The notes under the pieces: generated by a model
Database searches by the model: none
What the model was told of the DNA's origin: nothing
What the model saw: only the letters and a program-made list of their open reading frames with translations
Made by a program: the position numbers and the translations under genes
Assembly: GCF_001422405.1 (NCBI RefSeq)
Contig: NZ_LMMV01000007.1
Coordinates: 639-64,638 of the forward strand
Direction: 5' to 3'
Origin: Pseudorhodoferax sp. Leaf267
GTDB lineage: Bacteria; Pseudomonadota; Gammaproteobacteria; Burkholderiales; Burkholderiaceae_C
Length of the DNA stretch: 64,000 nt
Part shown: one piece after another, positions 56,678-64,000 of the stretch
Layout: every line of letters begins with the position of its first letter
Position numbering within the stretch: the stretch's first letter is position 1

Positions 56678-57946
56678 ATGACCACACGCAACGCCACCCA
56701 CGACCCCCAGCTGCGCAGCTGGGTCGCCTCCGCCAATGCCGAGGGCGCGGACTTCCCGATACAGAACCTGCCGTTCGGCCGCTTCCGCAGGGCCGGCAGT
56801 GCCGAGGCCTTCCGCATCGGCGTCGCCATCGGCGACCAGGTGCTGGATCTGCAGGCCGCGGGCCTCGTCGACCATGCCGACATGAACGCGCTGATGGCCG
56901 CATCGCCGGCCGAGCGCCAGGCCCTGCGTGCCAAGCTGTCCGAGGGTCTGCGCGCAGGCAGCACCAATGAAGCCGCATGGAGCAGGGCGCTCGTGCCCCA
57001 GGCCCAGGCCGAATACACCGTGCCCTGCCGCATCGGCGACTACACGGACTTCTACACCGGCATCCACCACGCCACCACGGTCGGCAAGCTGTTCCGCCCC
57101 GACCAGCCGCTGATGCCCAACTACAAATGGGTCCCCATCGGCTACCACGGCCGCGCCTCGTCCATCGTCGTCAGCGGCAACAGCTTCAAGCGCCCGAACG
57201 GCCAGACCATCGCGCCAGGCGCGAGCGAGCCCGGCTTCGGCCCCTGCAAGCGGCTGGACTACGAGCTGGAGCTGGGTTTCTACGTGGGCCAGGGCAATGC
57301 GCTGGGCGAGCCCATTCCCATGGGCGAGGCCGAGCAGCATCTGTTCGGCGTGGGCCTGTTCAACGACTGGTCGGCACGCGACATCCAGGCCTGGGAATAC
57401 CAGCCGCTGGGGCCCTTCCTCTCGAAGAGCTTCGCGTCCACGATCTCGCCGTGGATCGTGACCATGGAGGCGCTGGCACCCTTCCGCGCGGCCTTCACGC
57501 GGCCCGAGGGCGACCCGCAGCCGCTGCCCTATTTGGACGCACCGTCCAACCGCGAGAGCGGTGCGCTCGACATCACGCTGGAGGTCTGGCTGCAGACCGC
57601 GAAGATGCGCGCGGCCGGCGAGGAGGGCGTGCGCCTCACGCGTGGCAACACCATGCAGGCCGCCTACTGGACGGCGGCGCAGCTGGTCGCGCACCACACC
57701 GTGAACGGCTGCAACCTGCAGCCGGGCGATCTGCTGGGCTCGGGCACGCTGTCGGGGCCGGCGCAGTCCGAGGCCGGTTCGCTGCTGGAACAGACGCTGG
57801 GCGGCAAGCAGCCGATCACGCTGTCGAACGGCGAAACGCGGACCTTCCTGGAGGATGGCGACACGCTGATCCTGCGCGGCTGGTGCGAGCGCGAAGGGGC
57901 GGTGCGGATCGGGTTGGGGGAGGCGCGCGGGACGGTGGTGGGCTGA
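56678..57946 (+). CDS. fahA: Fumarylacetoacetase
   Basis: A 422-residue enzyme splitting fumarylacetoacetate to fumarate and acetoacetate, the last step of the homogentisate route. Visible are the N-terminal L-P-F-G-R-F-R domain, D-Y-T-D-F-Y-T-G-I-H-H-A-T-T-V-G and P-I-G-Y-H-G-R-A-S-S-I-V. L-D-Y-E-L-E-L-G-F-Y-V-G and F-N-D-W-S-A-R-D-I-Q-A-W-E carry the metal-binding acids. AAGGAA precedes ATG 56678, 11 bp after the Bug gene. The stop abuts the convergent vapC stop with no gap. The isomerase step between HmgA and this enzyme has no gene here. Confidence 0.97.
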   Translation: MTTRNATHDPQLRSWVASANAEGADFPIQNLPFGRFRRAGSAEAFRIGVAIGDQVLDLQAAGLVDHADMNALMAASPAERQALRAKLSEGLRAGSTNEAAWSRALVPQAQAEYTVPCRIGDYTDFYTGIHHATTVGKLFRPDQPLMPNYKWVPIGYHGRASSIVVSGNSFKRPNGQTIAPGASEPGFGPCKRLDYELELGFYVGQGNALGEPIPMGEAEQHLFGVGLFNDWSARDIQAWEYQPLGPFLSKSFASTISPWIVTMEALAPFRAAFTRPEGDPQPLPYLDAPSNRESGALDITLEVWLQTAKMRAAGEEGVRLTRGNTMQAAYWTAAQLVAHHTVNGCNLQPGDLLGSGTLSGPAQSEAGSLLEQTLGGKQPITLSNGETRTFLEDGDTLILRGWCEREGAVRIGLGEARGTVVG

Positions 57947-58318
57947 TCAATGCGGGGGGTGGGCCACGTCGAAGCGCCCGGCCAGTGCGGCCAGGCGCTT
58001 GTCCAGCGTCCATAGCCGCGCGCCAGGCGTCAGCAGCGTGGACGTGAGCAACGTCATGTCCACGAATCCGCACCCGAGGCCGAAGAGGGCCTCGCGTTCG
58101 ATGAAGTCCAGAACTTCGCGCTGACCGGCCTGCTGGGCCGTCTGCAAGCGTGCGATGTCGCGCAGCGTCTGTGCGCGGGCGGGCGGCGTTCCGCACGCGA
58201 GTTCGCCGATCACCAGGGGATGCACCAGCACCAGGTCGCGCGCCAGCAGGGCCACGAGTATGTGACTCGGCTGGCGGAAATGAGCCACCCAGACTGATGT
58301 ATCGACAAGGACGCTCAT
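57947..58318 (-). CDS. vapC: VapC-type PIN-domain toxin
   Basis: A 123-residue PIN ribonuclease. Acidic active-site residues are visible: Asp6 in V-L-V-D-T-S-V-W, Glu in V-I-G-E-L-A-C-G and Asp in G-F-V-D-M-T-L. PIN toxins cut tRNA or rRNA when freed from antitoxin. It overlaps the vapB-type gene by four bases and lies between the fahA stop and the ribose operon, a usual place for a mobile addiction module, though codon use matches the surroundings. Confidence 0.9.
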   Translation of the reverse strand: MSVLVDTSVWVAHFRQPSHILVALLARDLVLVHPLVIGELACGTPPARAQTLRDIARLQTAQQAGQREVLDFIEREALFGLGCGFVDMTLLTSTLLTPGARLWTLDKRLAALAGRFDVAHPPH

Positions 58319-58518
58319 CGCTGCGTCGCGTCGCCCCTGCGCGGGATGTCCGCCATCCCAGGTGCGCTGCCACCCAGGGCCGCCAGCCGCTTGGCGGCCT
58401 GGACGCGTACGAAGGTCTTGATGGCTTCACGGAACAGGTCGGCCTTGTCCATCTCCGGGTCGGCCACCTCCAGGGCTTGCTCGTACAAGGCATCCTCGAT
58501 CGTCACGGTGGTTCGCAT
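58315..58518 (-). CDS. vapB: VapB-type antitoxin
   Basis: A 67-residue antitoxin beginning [19 protein letters not shown], a ribbon-helix-helix pattern of DUF2191/VapB proteins, followed by a helical toxin-binding tail. ATG 58518 is preferred over an upstream ATG that lies in the intergenic region. It overlaps vapC by ATGA and would repress its own promoter in the 170-bp gap before the ribose operon. Confidence 0.86.
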   Translation of the reverse strand: MRTTVTIEDALYEQALEVADPEMDKADLFREAIKTFVRVQAAKRLAALGGSAPGMADIPRRGDATQR

Positions 58519-58614
58519 TGCAGTCTCCAGCATCAAAGTTGATGCGATTTTGCAGTGAAAGGAAGCATCAGCATAAATGCAAAGCCGCCGTGCATCCACG
58601 GGAAAATCCTAGGT

Positions 58615-58652
58615 CGCAAACGTTTGCGCAAACGTTTTGGCGCGCCTATATT
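58615..58652 (+). promoter_or_regulatory. Ribose-operon promoter with tandem LacI operators
   Basis: A perfect 14-bp palindrome CGCAAACGTTTGCG (58615-58628) is followed, centre to centre 12 bp on, by a second AAACGTTT core (58630-58637). These are LacI/RbsR-type operators. They overlap a promoter with -35-like TTGCGC (58624-58629) and -10 TATATT (58647-58652), 17 bp apart. Repression by the LacI-family protein encoded in the operon is the natural reading. Confidence 0.85.
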
Positions 58653-58688
58653 GCCTGCCTGTCATCGATGCACCACAAGGAGACAAGC

Positions 58689-59083
58689 ATGCAATCGACA
58701 CGCCGCACCCTCACCACCGCACTGGCCCTGGCCGGCCTGCTGGCCGCCACGCCGACATGGGCGCAGAGCCCGCCCAAGGTGGCCCTGGTCATGAAATCCC
58801 TGGCCAACGAGTTCTTCCTGACCATGGAAGAAGGCGCCAAGGCCCACCAGAAGGCCAATGCCAAGCAGTACACGCTGCTGGCCAACGGCATCAAGGACGA
58901 GACCGACGCGGCCGCCCAGATCCGCATCGTCGAGCAGATGGTGGCGCAGAAGGTCGATCCGCCAAGCAGGCGGTGTTCGGCATCGAGACGGCGCTGAAGG
59001 CGCTGGCCGCCAAGACGCCGCAGAGCGGCATGCCGGCCGAGATCAAGACCGACGTGGTGCTGGTAACCAAGGACAGCAAGTAA
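58689..59083 (+). pseudogene. rbsB: Sugar ABC transporter substrate-binding protein, internally deleted
   Basis: The N-terminal ~90 residues are a normal RbsB-type protein: signal peptide ending T-W-A-Q near residue 26, then V-A-L-V-M-K-S-L-A-N-E-F-F and I-V-E-Q-M-V-A-Q-K-V-D. The C-terminal ~40 residues (A-K-Q-A-V-F-G-I-E-T-A-L-K-A-L to the stop) lie in another frame after position 58960. About 180 central residues expected for this family are missing and the frame is lost, so translation would end at 58997 after 102 residues. The AAGGAG site and start are intact. The rest of the operon is complete. It is a true deletion or an assembly collapse. Confidence 0.86.
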
Positions 59084-59085
59084 GC

Positions 59086-60614
59086 ATGGCGCAGCACCCG
59101 CCCGTCCTTTCGCTGCAAGGCATCGGCAAGGAATACGCCGCGACCGTGCTCGACGGCGTGAGCCTCGATCTGCACGCCGGCCAGGTGCTGGCGCTGACGG
59201 GCGAGAACGGCGCGGGCAAGAGCACGCTGTCCAAGATCGTCTGCGGCCTGGTCGCGCCCACGCGCGGCAGCATGCAATTGGGCGGCCAGCCTTTCGCGCC
59301 ACGCTCGCGCCGCGAGGCCGAGGCTCAGGGCGTGCGCATGGTCATGCAGGAGCTGGGCCTGGTCTCCACACTCACGGTCGCCGAGAACCTGCTGCTGGGC
59401 CGCCTGCCGCACCGCGCCGGCTGGCTGCAGCGCGGCCGGCTGCGCGCACTGGCCGAACGCCAGCTCGCCCGCATCGGCCTGACCGATGTCGACCCCGACA
59501 TGCCGGTGTCGCGCCTGGGCATCGGCCACCAGCAGATGGTGGAGATCGCGCGCAACCTGCAGGACGACACACGCGTGCTGATCCTGGACGAGCCCACCGC
59601 GATGCTGACCGCCCGCGAATCCGAGCGCCTGTTCGCGCAGATCGCGCAGCTGTCGGCGGCCGGCGTGGCGCTGGTCTACGTCTCGCACCGCCTCGAAGAA
59701 CTGCGCCGCATCTGCGACCGCGTGGCCGTGTTGCGCGACGGCCGCCTGGTCGACGATCGGCCCATGGCCGGCGTCAGCGAGGCCGACCTCGTGCAGCGCA
59801 TGATCGGCCGCGCGCTGGACGACGACGAAGACCGCCCGCGCCGCCCGGCCGGCCCCGTCAAGCTGCGCTTGCGCAACCTTTCCCGCGGCACGGCCGTGCG
59901 CGACGTGAGCCTGGACCTGCATGCGGGCGAGGTGTTCGGCATTGCCGGCCTAGTCGGCTCGGGCCGCACCGAGCTGCTGCGGTTGATCTACGGCGCTGAC
60001 CAGGCCGAGCAGGGCAGTGTGGAACTGCTGGAAAACGGCCAGCCGCAGCCACCCTGGTCCAGCCCCATCGAGGCCGTGCGCCGCCGCATCGGCCTGGTCA
60101 GCGAAGACCGCAAGTCCGAAGGCCTGCTGCTGCCGCAACCGATCCGCGTCAACACTACGCTGAGCGACCTGCAAGCCGTGGCCAGTGGCGGCTGGCTGCA
60201 GCCGGCCAAGGAGACCGACATCGTGCGCGGCCTCGTGCGCAAGCTGCGCGTGCGCTGCCGCGACGAGGAGCAACCGGTGGCAGCCCTCTCGGGCGGCAAC
60301 CAGCAGAAAGTGGTCTTCGCGCGCTGGCTGCACCGCGACTGCGAGGTGCTGCTGCTCGATGAGCCTACGCGCGGCGTGGACGTGGGCGCGCGCGCCGACC
60401 TCTACGCCGAGCTCGAACGCATGGCGGCCGACGGCCGCGCGCTGCTGATGGTCTCCAGCGACCTGCGCGAACTGATGGCCATGTGCGACCGCATCGGCGT
60501 CATGAGCGGCGGGCGCCTGGTGCAGGTGTTCGAGCGCGGCGCCTGGACCGAACAATCCCTGCTGGCCGCTGCGTTCAGCGGCGTCAGCGAACAACGATCC
60601 GAGGAGACTTCGGC

Positions 60615-60618
<4 letters not shown>
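59086..60618 (+). CDS. rbsA: Sugar ABC transporter ATP-binding protein (RbsA-type)
   Basis: A 510-residue tandem ATPase of the CUT2 family. The first domain has Walker A G-E-N-G-A-G-K-S-T and Walker B V-L-I-L-D-E-P-T-A with a degenerate signature. The second has a degenerate Walker A G-L-V-G-S-G-R-T-E, a full signature L-S-G-G-N-Q-Q-K and Walker B L-L-L-D-E-P-T-R-G-V-D-V-G-A, as in RbsA. It starts 2 bp after the broken binding-protein gene and overlaps the permease by ATGA. Confidence 0.94.
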
Positions 60619-61591
<973 letters not shown>

Positions 61592-61592
<1 letters not shown>

Positions 61593-62602
61593 TGGCCACC
61601 ATCAAGGACGTGGCCCGCCACGCGAACGTGTCCGTGACCACCGTCTCGCACGTGGTCAACAAGACCCGATTTGTCAGCGACGATGGGCGCGCGCGCGTGG
61701 AGCAGGCCATCCGCGACTTGGGCTACGTGCCCAGCGCGGTGGCGCGCAGCCTGCAGCGCAGCGCCACCAGCACGCTGGGCATGCTCATCCCGAACAGCTC
61801 GAACCCGTACTTCGCCGAGATCGTGCGCGGCATCGAAGACCGCTGCTTCGGCGCCGGCTACAACCTTCTGCTGTGCAACACCGACGACGAACCGCGCCGC
61901 CAGGGCATGGTGCTCCAGGTGCTGGCCGAGCGCCGCGTCGATGGCTTGATCGTGGTGTCCTCCGGCGAAGACCCGGCCCTGCCCGAACTGCTGAGCGGCC
62001 TGCGCGTGCCCACCGTGATGGTGGACCGTGAGATCGACACCTTGCCCTGCGACCTGGTCGAAACCGCGCACATGCAGGGCGCGCTGCTGGCCGTACAGCA
62101 CCTCACGACCCTGGGCCACCGCCGCATCGCCTGCATCGGCGGGCCGGCTGGCGTGGCCACGGCCGACCAGCGGGTGGAAGGCTGGCGGCTGGCACTGGCT
62201 GGCATTGGCCTGGCCAGCACGGACCTGCTGCACACTGGCGATTTCACGAGCGAGGGCGGCTATGCCGCGATGCACGCCATCCTGCGGCAGGCGCCGCGGC
62301 CCAGTGCCGTGTTCGCGGCCAACGACCTCATGGCCATCGGCGCGCTGTGCGCCGCGCACGAATGCGGTGTGGCAGTGCCCGACGATCTGTCGCTGGTCGG
62401 CTTCGACGACATCGAGCTGGCGCGCTTCACCTGCCCACCGCTCACCACCGTCGCCCAGCCCAAGCAGCGCATCGCCAATCTGGCCGTGGACATGCTGCTC
62501 GAGCGCATCGAGGGCCGGCGCCAGGAGCCGCGCAAGGTTGTATTGCAGCCCGAGCTGCGCGTGCGCGCATCCAGCGCGCCCTACCGGGAGCCCGCCGCAT
62601 GA
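61592..62602 (+). CDS. rbsR: LacI-family repressor (RbsR-type)
   Basis: A 336-residue regulator. The LacI HTH reads A-T-I-K-D-V-A-R-H-A-N-V-S-V-T-T-V-S-H-V-V-N, then the hinge helix S-A-V-A-R-S-L. A periplasmic-binding-like inducer domain with S-N-P-Y-F-A-E-I and F-A-A-N-D-L-M-A-I-G follows. It is encoded inside the operon it probably represses, through the tandem operators at 58615-58637. Position before rbsK suggests ribose or a ribose-like sugar as inducer. Confidence 0.93.
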
Positions 62603-63537
62603 CGCCCACCCCCACCATCGTCGTGCTCGGCAGCCTGAACATGGACTTGCTGCTGCGCGTGCCGCGCGCCCCCGAAGCCGGCGAGACGCTGCTCGGCCAT
62701 TCGCTGGCCCTGCTGCCTGGCGGCAAGGGCGGCAACCAGGCGGTGAGCTGCGCACGGCAGGGCGCGCACGTGCGGCTGCTGGCGCGCGTGGGCCGCGATG
62801 CCGACGGCCAGGCGCTGCAGGACGCGCTGGCGCGCGACGGCATCGCACTCGACGCGCTGCAGGTGGACGACACCGAGGCCACAGGCCGCGCGCTGGTCAT
62901 GCTGGAAGACTCGGCGCAGAACCGCATCGTGGTGCTGCCCGGCGCGAACGCCACGCTGCAGCTGGACGATGCGGACCTGGCAAGGCACCTGCAAGGCGCC
63001 AGCTTCCTCGTCACGCAACTCGAGTCGCCGTTGCCGGTCGTGCTGCAAGCCGTCGCCGCCGCGCGCCGGGCCGGCTGCCGCGTGCTGTTCAACCCCTCGC
63101 CGATGCTGCCGCTGCCAGACGGGTTGTGGCCGCAGCTGGACACGCTGGTCGTCAACGAGGTCGAGGCAGCGGCCTATGCCGGCTGCGCCGTCTCCACGCC
63201 GGCCGAGGCAGTCGTGGCCGGCCAGGCCTTGCGCGCGCGTGGCGTCGGCCGCGTGGTCGTCACGCTGGGCGCCCTCGGAGTGGTCACGGTGGAGCAGGGT
63301 GGCTGCCGCTTGCAGCCCGCGCTGCGCGTGCAGGCCGTTGACACCACGGCCGCGGGCGACACCTTCGCCGGCGCGTTGGCCGTGGCCCTGGCCCAGGGGC
63401 AGGACCTGGCCGCGGCCACCGCACGTGGCGTGCGCGCGGCAGCGGTCTGCGTGACACGGGTCGGCGCACAGGTCTCGATCCCGACCGCGGCCGAGGTCGA
63501 TGCCCAACCCGCCGCCCCCGCGGCCAGCACGCCATGA
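62599..63537 (+). CDS. rbsK: Ribokinase
   Basis: A 312-residue PfkB-family kinase that makes ribose-5-phosphate. Motifs: G-S-L-N-M-D-L, P-G-G-K-G-G-N-Q-A-V, N-E-V-E-A and D-T-T-A-A-G-D-T-F-A-G-A-L with the catalytic Asp. The start overlaps the regulator and the stop overlaps rbsD (ATGA in both cases). Confidence 0.94.
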   Translation: MTPTPTIVVLGSLNMDLLLRVPRAPEAGETLLGHSLALLPGGKGGNQAVSCARQGAHVRLLARVGRDADGQALQDALARDGIALDALQVDDTEATGRALVMLEDSAQNRIVVLPGANATLQLDDADLARHLQGASFLVTQLESPLPVVLQAVAAARRAGCRVLFNPSPMLPLPDGLWPQLDTLVVNEVEAAAYAGCAVSTPAEAVVAGQALRARGVGRVVVTLGALGVVTVEQGGCRLQPALRVQAVDTTAAGDTFAGALAVALAQGQDLAAATARGVRAAAVCVTRVGAQVSIPTAAEVDAQPAAPAASTP

Positions 63538-63920
63538 AGCACACGACCCTGTTGCATGCCGAGCTCTCGCGCGTCATCGCCGGCATGGGCCATGGTGACC
63601 TGCTGGTCATCGGCGACGCCGGCCTGCCGATCCCGGCCGGGCCGCTGCGCATCGACCTGGCGGTCATGCGCGGCGTGCCGCGCTTCGCCGACGTTCTGCA
63701 GGCCGTGCTCAGCGAGCTGCAGGTCGAGCGTGCCGTGATCGCGCAGGAGGCCGCGGCCGGTGCCATGCCCACCTGGTGCCAGCCGCTGGAGCCCACCCCG
63801 GTTCAACAGGTGTCCCATGCCGAGCTGAAGCAGCTGTGCATGGGCGCCCAAGCCATGGTCCGTACCGGCGAGTGCACGCCCTACATGAACGTGTTGCTCT
63901 ACGCAGGCGTGGCCTTCTGA
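63534..63920 (+). CDS. rbsD: D-ribose pyranase
   Basis: A 128-residue RbsD-type mutarotase that converts beta-pyranose to beta-furanose ribose for RbsK. N-terminal H-A-E-L-S-R-V-I-A-G-M-G-H-G-D carries the catalytic His (about residue 20), followed by D-A-G-L-P-I-P. The C-terminal E-C-T-P-Y-M-N-V-L-L motif is intact. It is the last gene of the ribose operon; a 16-bp palindrome follows its stop. Confidence 0.95.
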   Translation: MKHTTLLHAELSRVIAGMGHGDLLVIGDAGLPIPAGPLRIDLAVMRGVPRFADVLQAVLSELQVERAVIAQEAAAGAMPTWCQPLEPTPVQQVSHAELKQLCMGAQAMVRTGECTPYMNVLLYAGVAF

Positions 63921-63925
63921 GCGCG

Positions 63926-63941
63926 TCGCAGGCGCCTGCGA
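63926..63941. other. 16-bp palindrome after rbsD
   Basis: TCGCAGGCGCCTGCGA is a perfect palindrome 5 bp after the rbsD stop. There is no loop or T-run, so it may be a protein-binding site, a very tight hairpin, or a weak terminator. Confidence 0.4.
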
Positions 63942-63976
63942 AGTCGTGGACGCACGCGGCCTCTTGAAGCCACGGC

Positions 63977-64000
63977 ATGAAAACAGCCATGATCGCTCCC
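63977..64000 (+). CDS. Possible start of next gene (partial)
   Basis: An ATG followed by an open frame (M-K-T-A-M-I-A-P) runs off the window edge. There is no clear ribosome site. It may be the first codons of another ORF; too short to judge. Confidence 0.25.

Noticed and set aside
57947-58518. A larger genomic island around the VapBC pair
   Set aside because: No integrase, transposase, tRNA or direct repeats flank the pair, and base composition does not change.

Overview
The window reads as a chromosomal segment of a high-GC betaproteobacterium of the order Burkholderiales, most likely family Comamonadaceae. The reasons are the very GC-rich third codon positions, three tripartite-tricarboxylate (Bug/TctC-type) binding proteins, the waaC-waaA / TolC / rhodanese / isoaspartyl-methyltransferase neighbourhood, and the pervasive 4-nt ATGA or GTGA gene overlaps. 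I cannot name the genus from sequence alone. No rRNA, tRNA, CRISPR array, transposase or integrase was seen, and nearly all the DNA is coding.

Layout. 1-4.4 kb: the end of a DctA C4-dicarboxylate carrier, a helical protein of unknown function, and a DctB/DctD two-component system. 4.4-11.3 kb: a frameshifted phospholipase-D lipoprotein, a DUF2855 protein, an EamA exporter, and gamma-glutamyltransferase. 10.3-13.4 kb (minus strand): an alkylation-repair operon (Ada/AlkA fusion, Ogt, EamA). 13.5-17.4 kb: two small unknown proteins, a large unknown lipoprotein with dyad symmetries upstream, and a LuxR-type regulator. 17.5-29.6 kb: a glycogen island, with glgP-glgB-glgX-malQ leftwards and glgC-glgA plus an AAA ATPase rightwards from one 171-bp divergent control region. 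29.6-33.2 kb: a LysR regulator divergent from a Bug receptor and an FAD oxidoreductase. 33.3-37 kb: phosphomannomutase/phosphoglucomutase, heptosyltransferase I and Kdo transferase for the LPS core. 37-44.4 kb (minus): a six-gene run tetR, adaptor, RND pump, pcm, rhodanese, tolC, headed by a clear TetR operator. 44.5-49.5 kb: a DUF218 protein, msrA behind a 21-bp palindrome, a His-rich small protein next to a ZnuD-like TonB receptor broken by an in-frame TAG, and an AEC transporter. 49.5-57.9 kb: an aromatic catabolic cluster (IclR, MBL-fold protein, flavin monooxygenase plus DUF2783 partner, two Bug receptors, hmgA, fahA). 57.9-58.5 kb: a VapBC toxin-antitoxin pair. 58.6-63.9 kb: a ribose-type operon with tandem LacI operators, a deleted binding-protein gene, rbsA, rbsC, a LacI regulator, rbsK and rbsD.

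How the genes work together. The glycogen island encodes synthesis (GlgC, GlgA, GlgB) and breakdown (GlgP, GlgX, MalQ). The aromatic cluster holds two of the three central homogentisate enzymes (ring cleavage and fumarylacetoacetate hydrolysis; the maleylacetoacetate isomerase is not here). It also holds a monooxygenase and small partner that could generate homogentisate. The pump operon carries all three tripartite components. The ribose operon imports, anomerises and phosphorylates a pentose under its own repressor, but its binding-protein gene has lost its centre.

Three genes are disrupted: a 5-bp tandem duplication, a TAG stop, and an internal deletion with frame change. They are either recent pseudogenes or sequence errors, and this is the main caution for a reader. 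I did not find a clearly unprecedented defence or mobile system. The most interesting leads are the monooxygenase/DUF2783/MBL cluster, the pump operon with embedded repair genes, and the uncharacterised lipoprotein locus.
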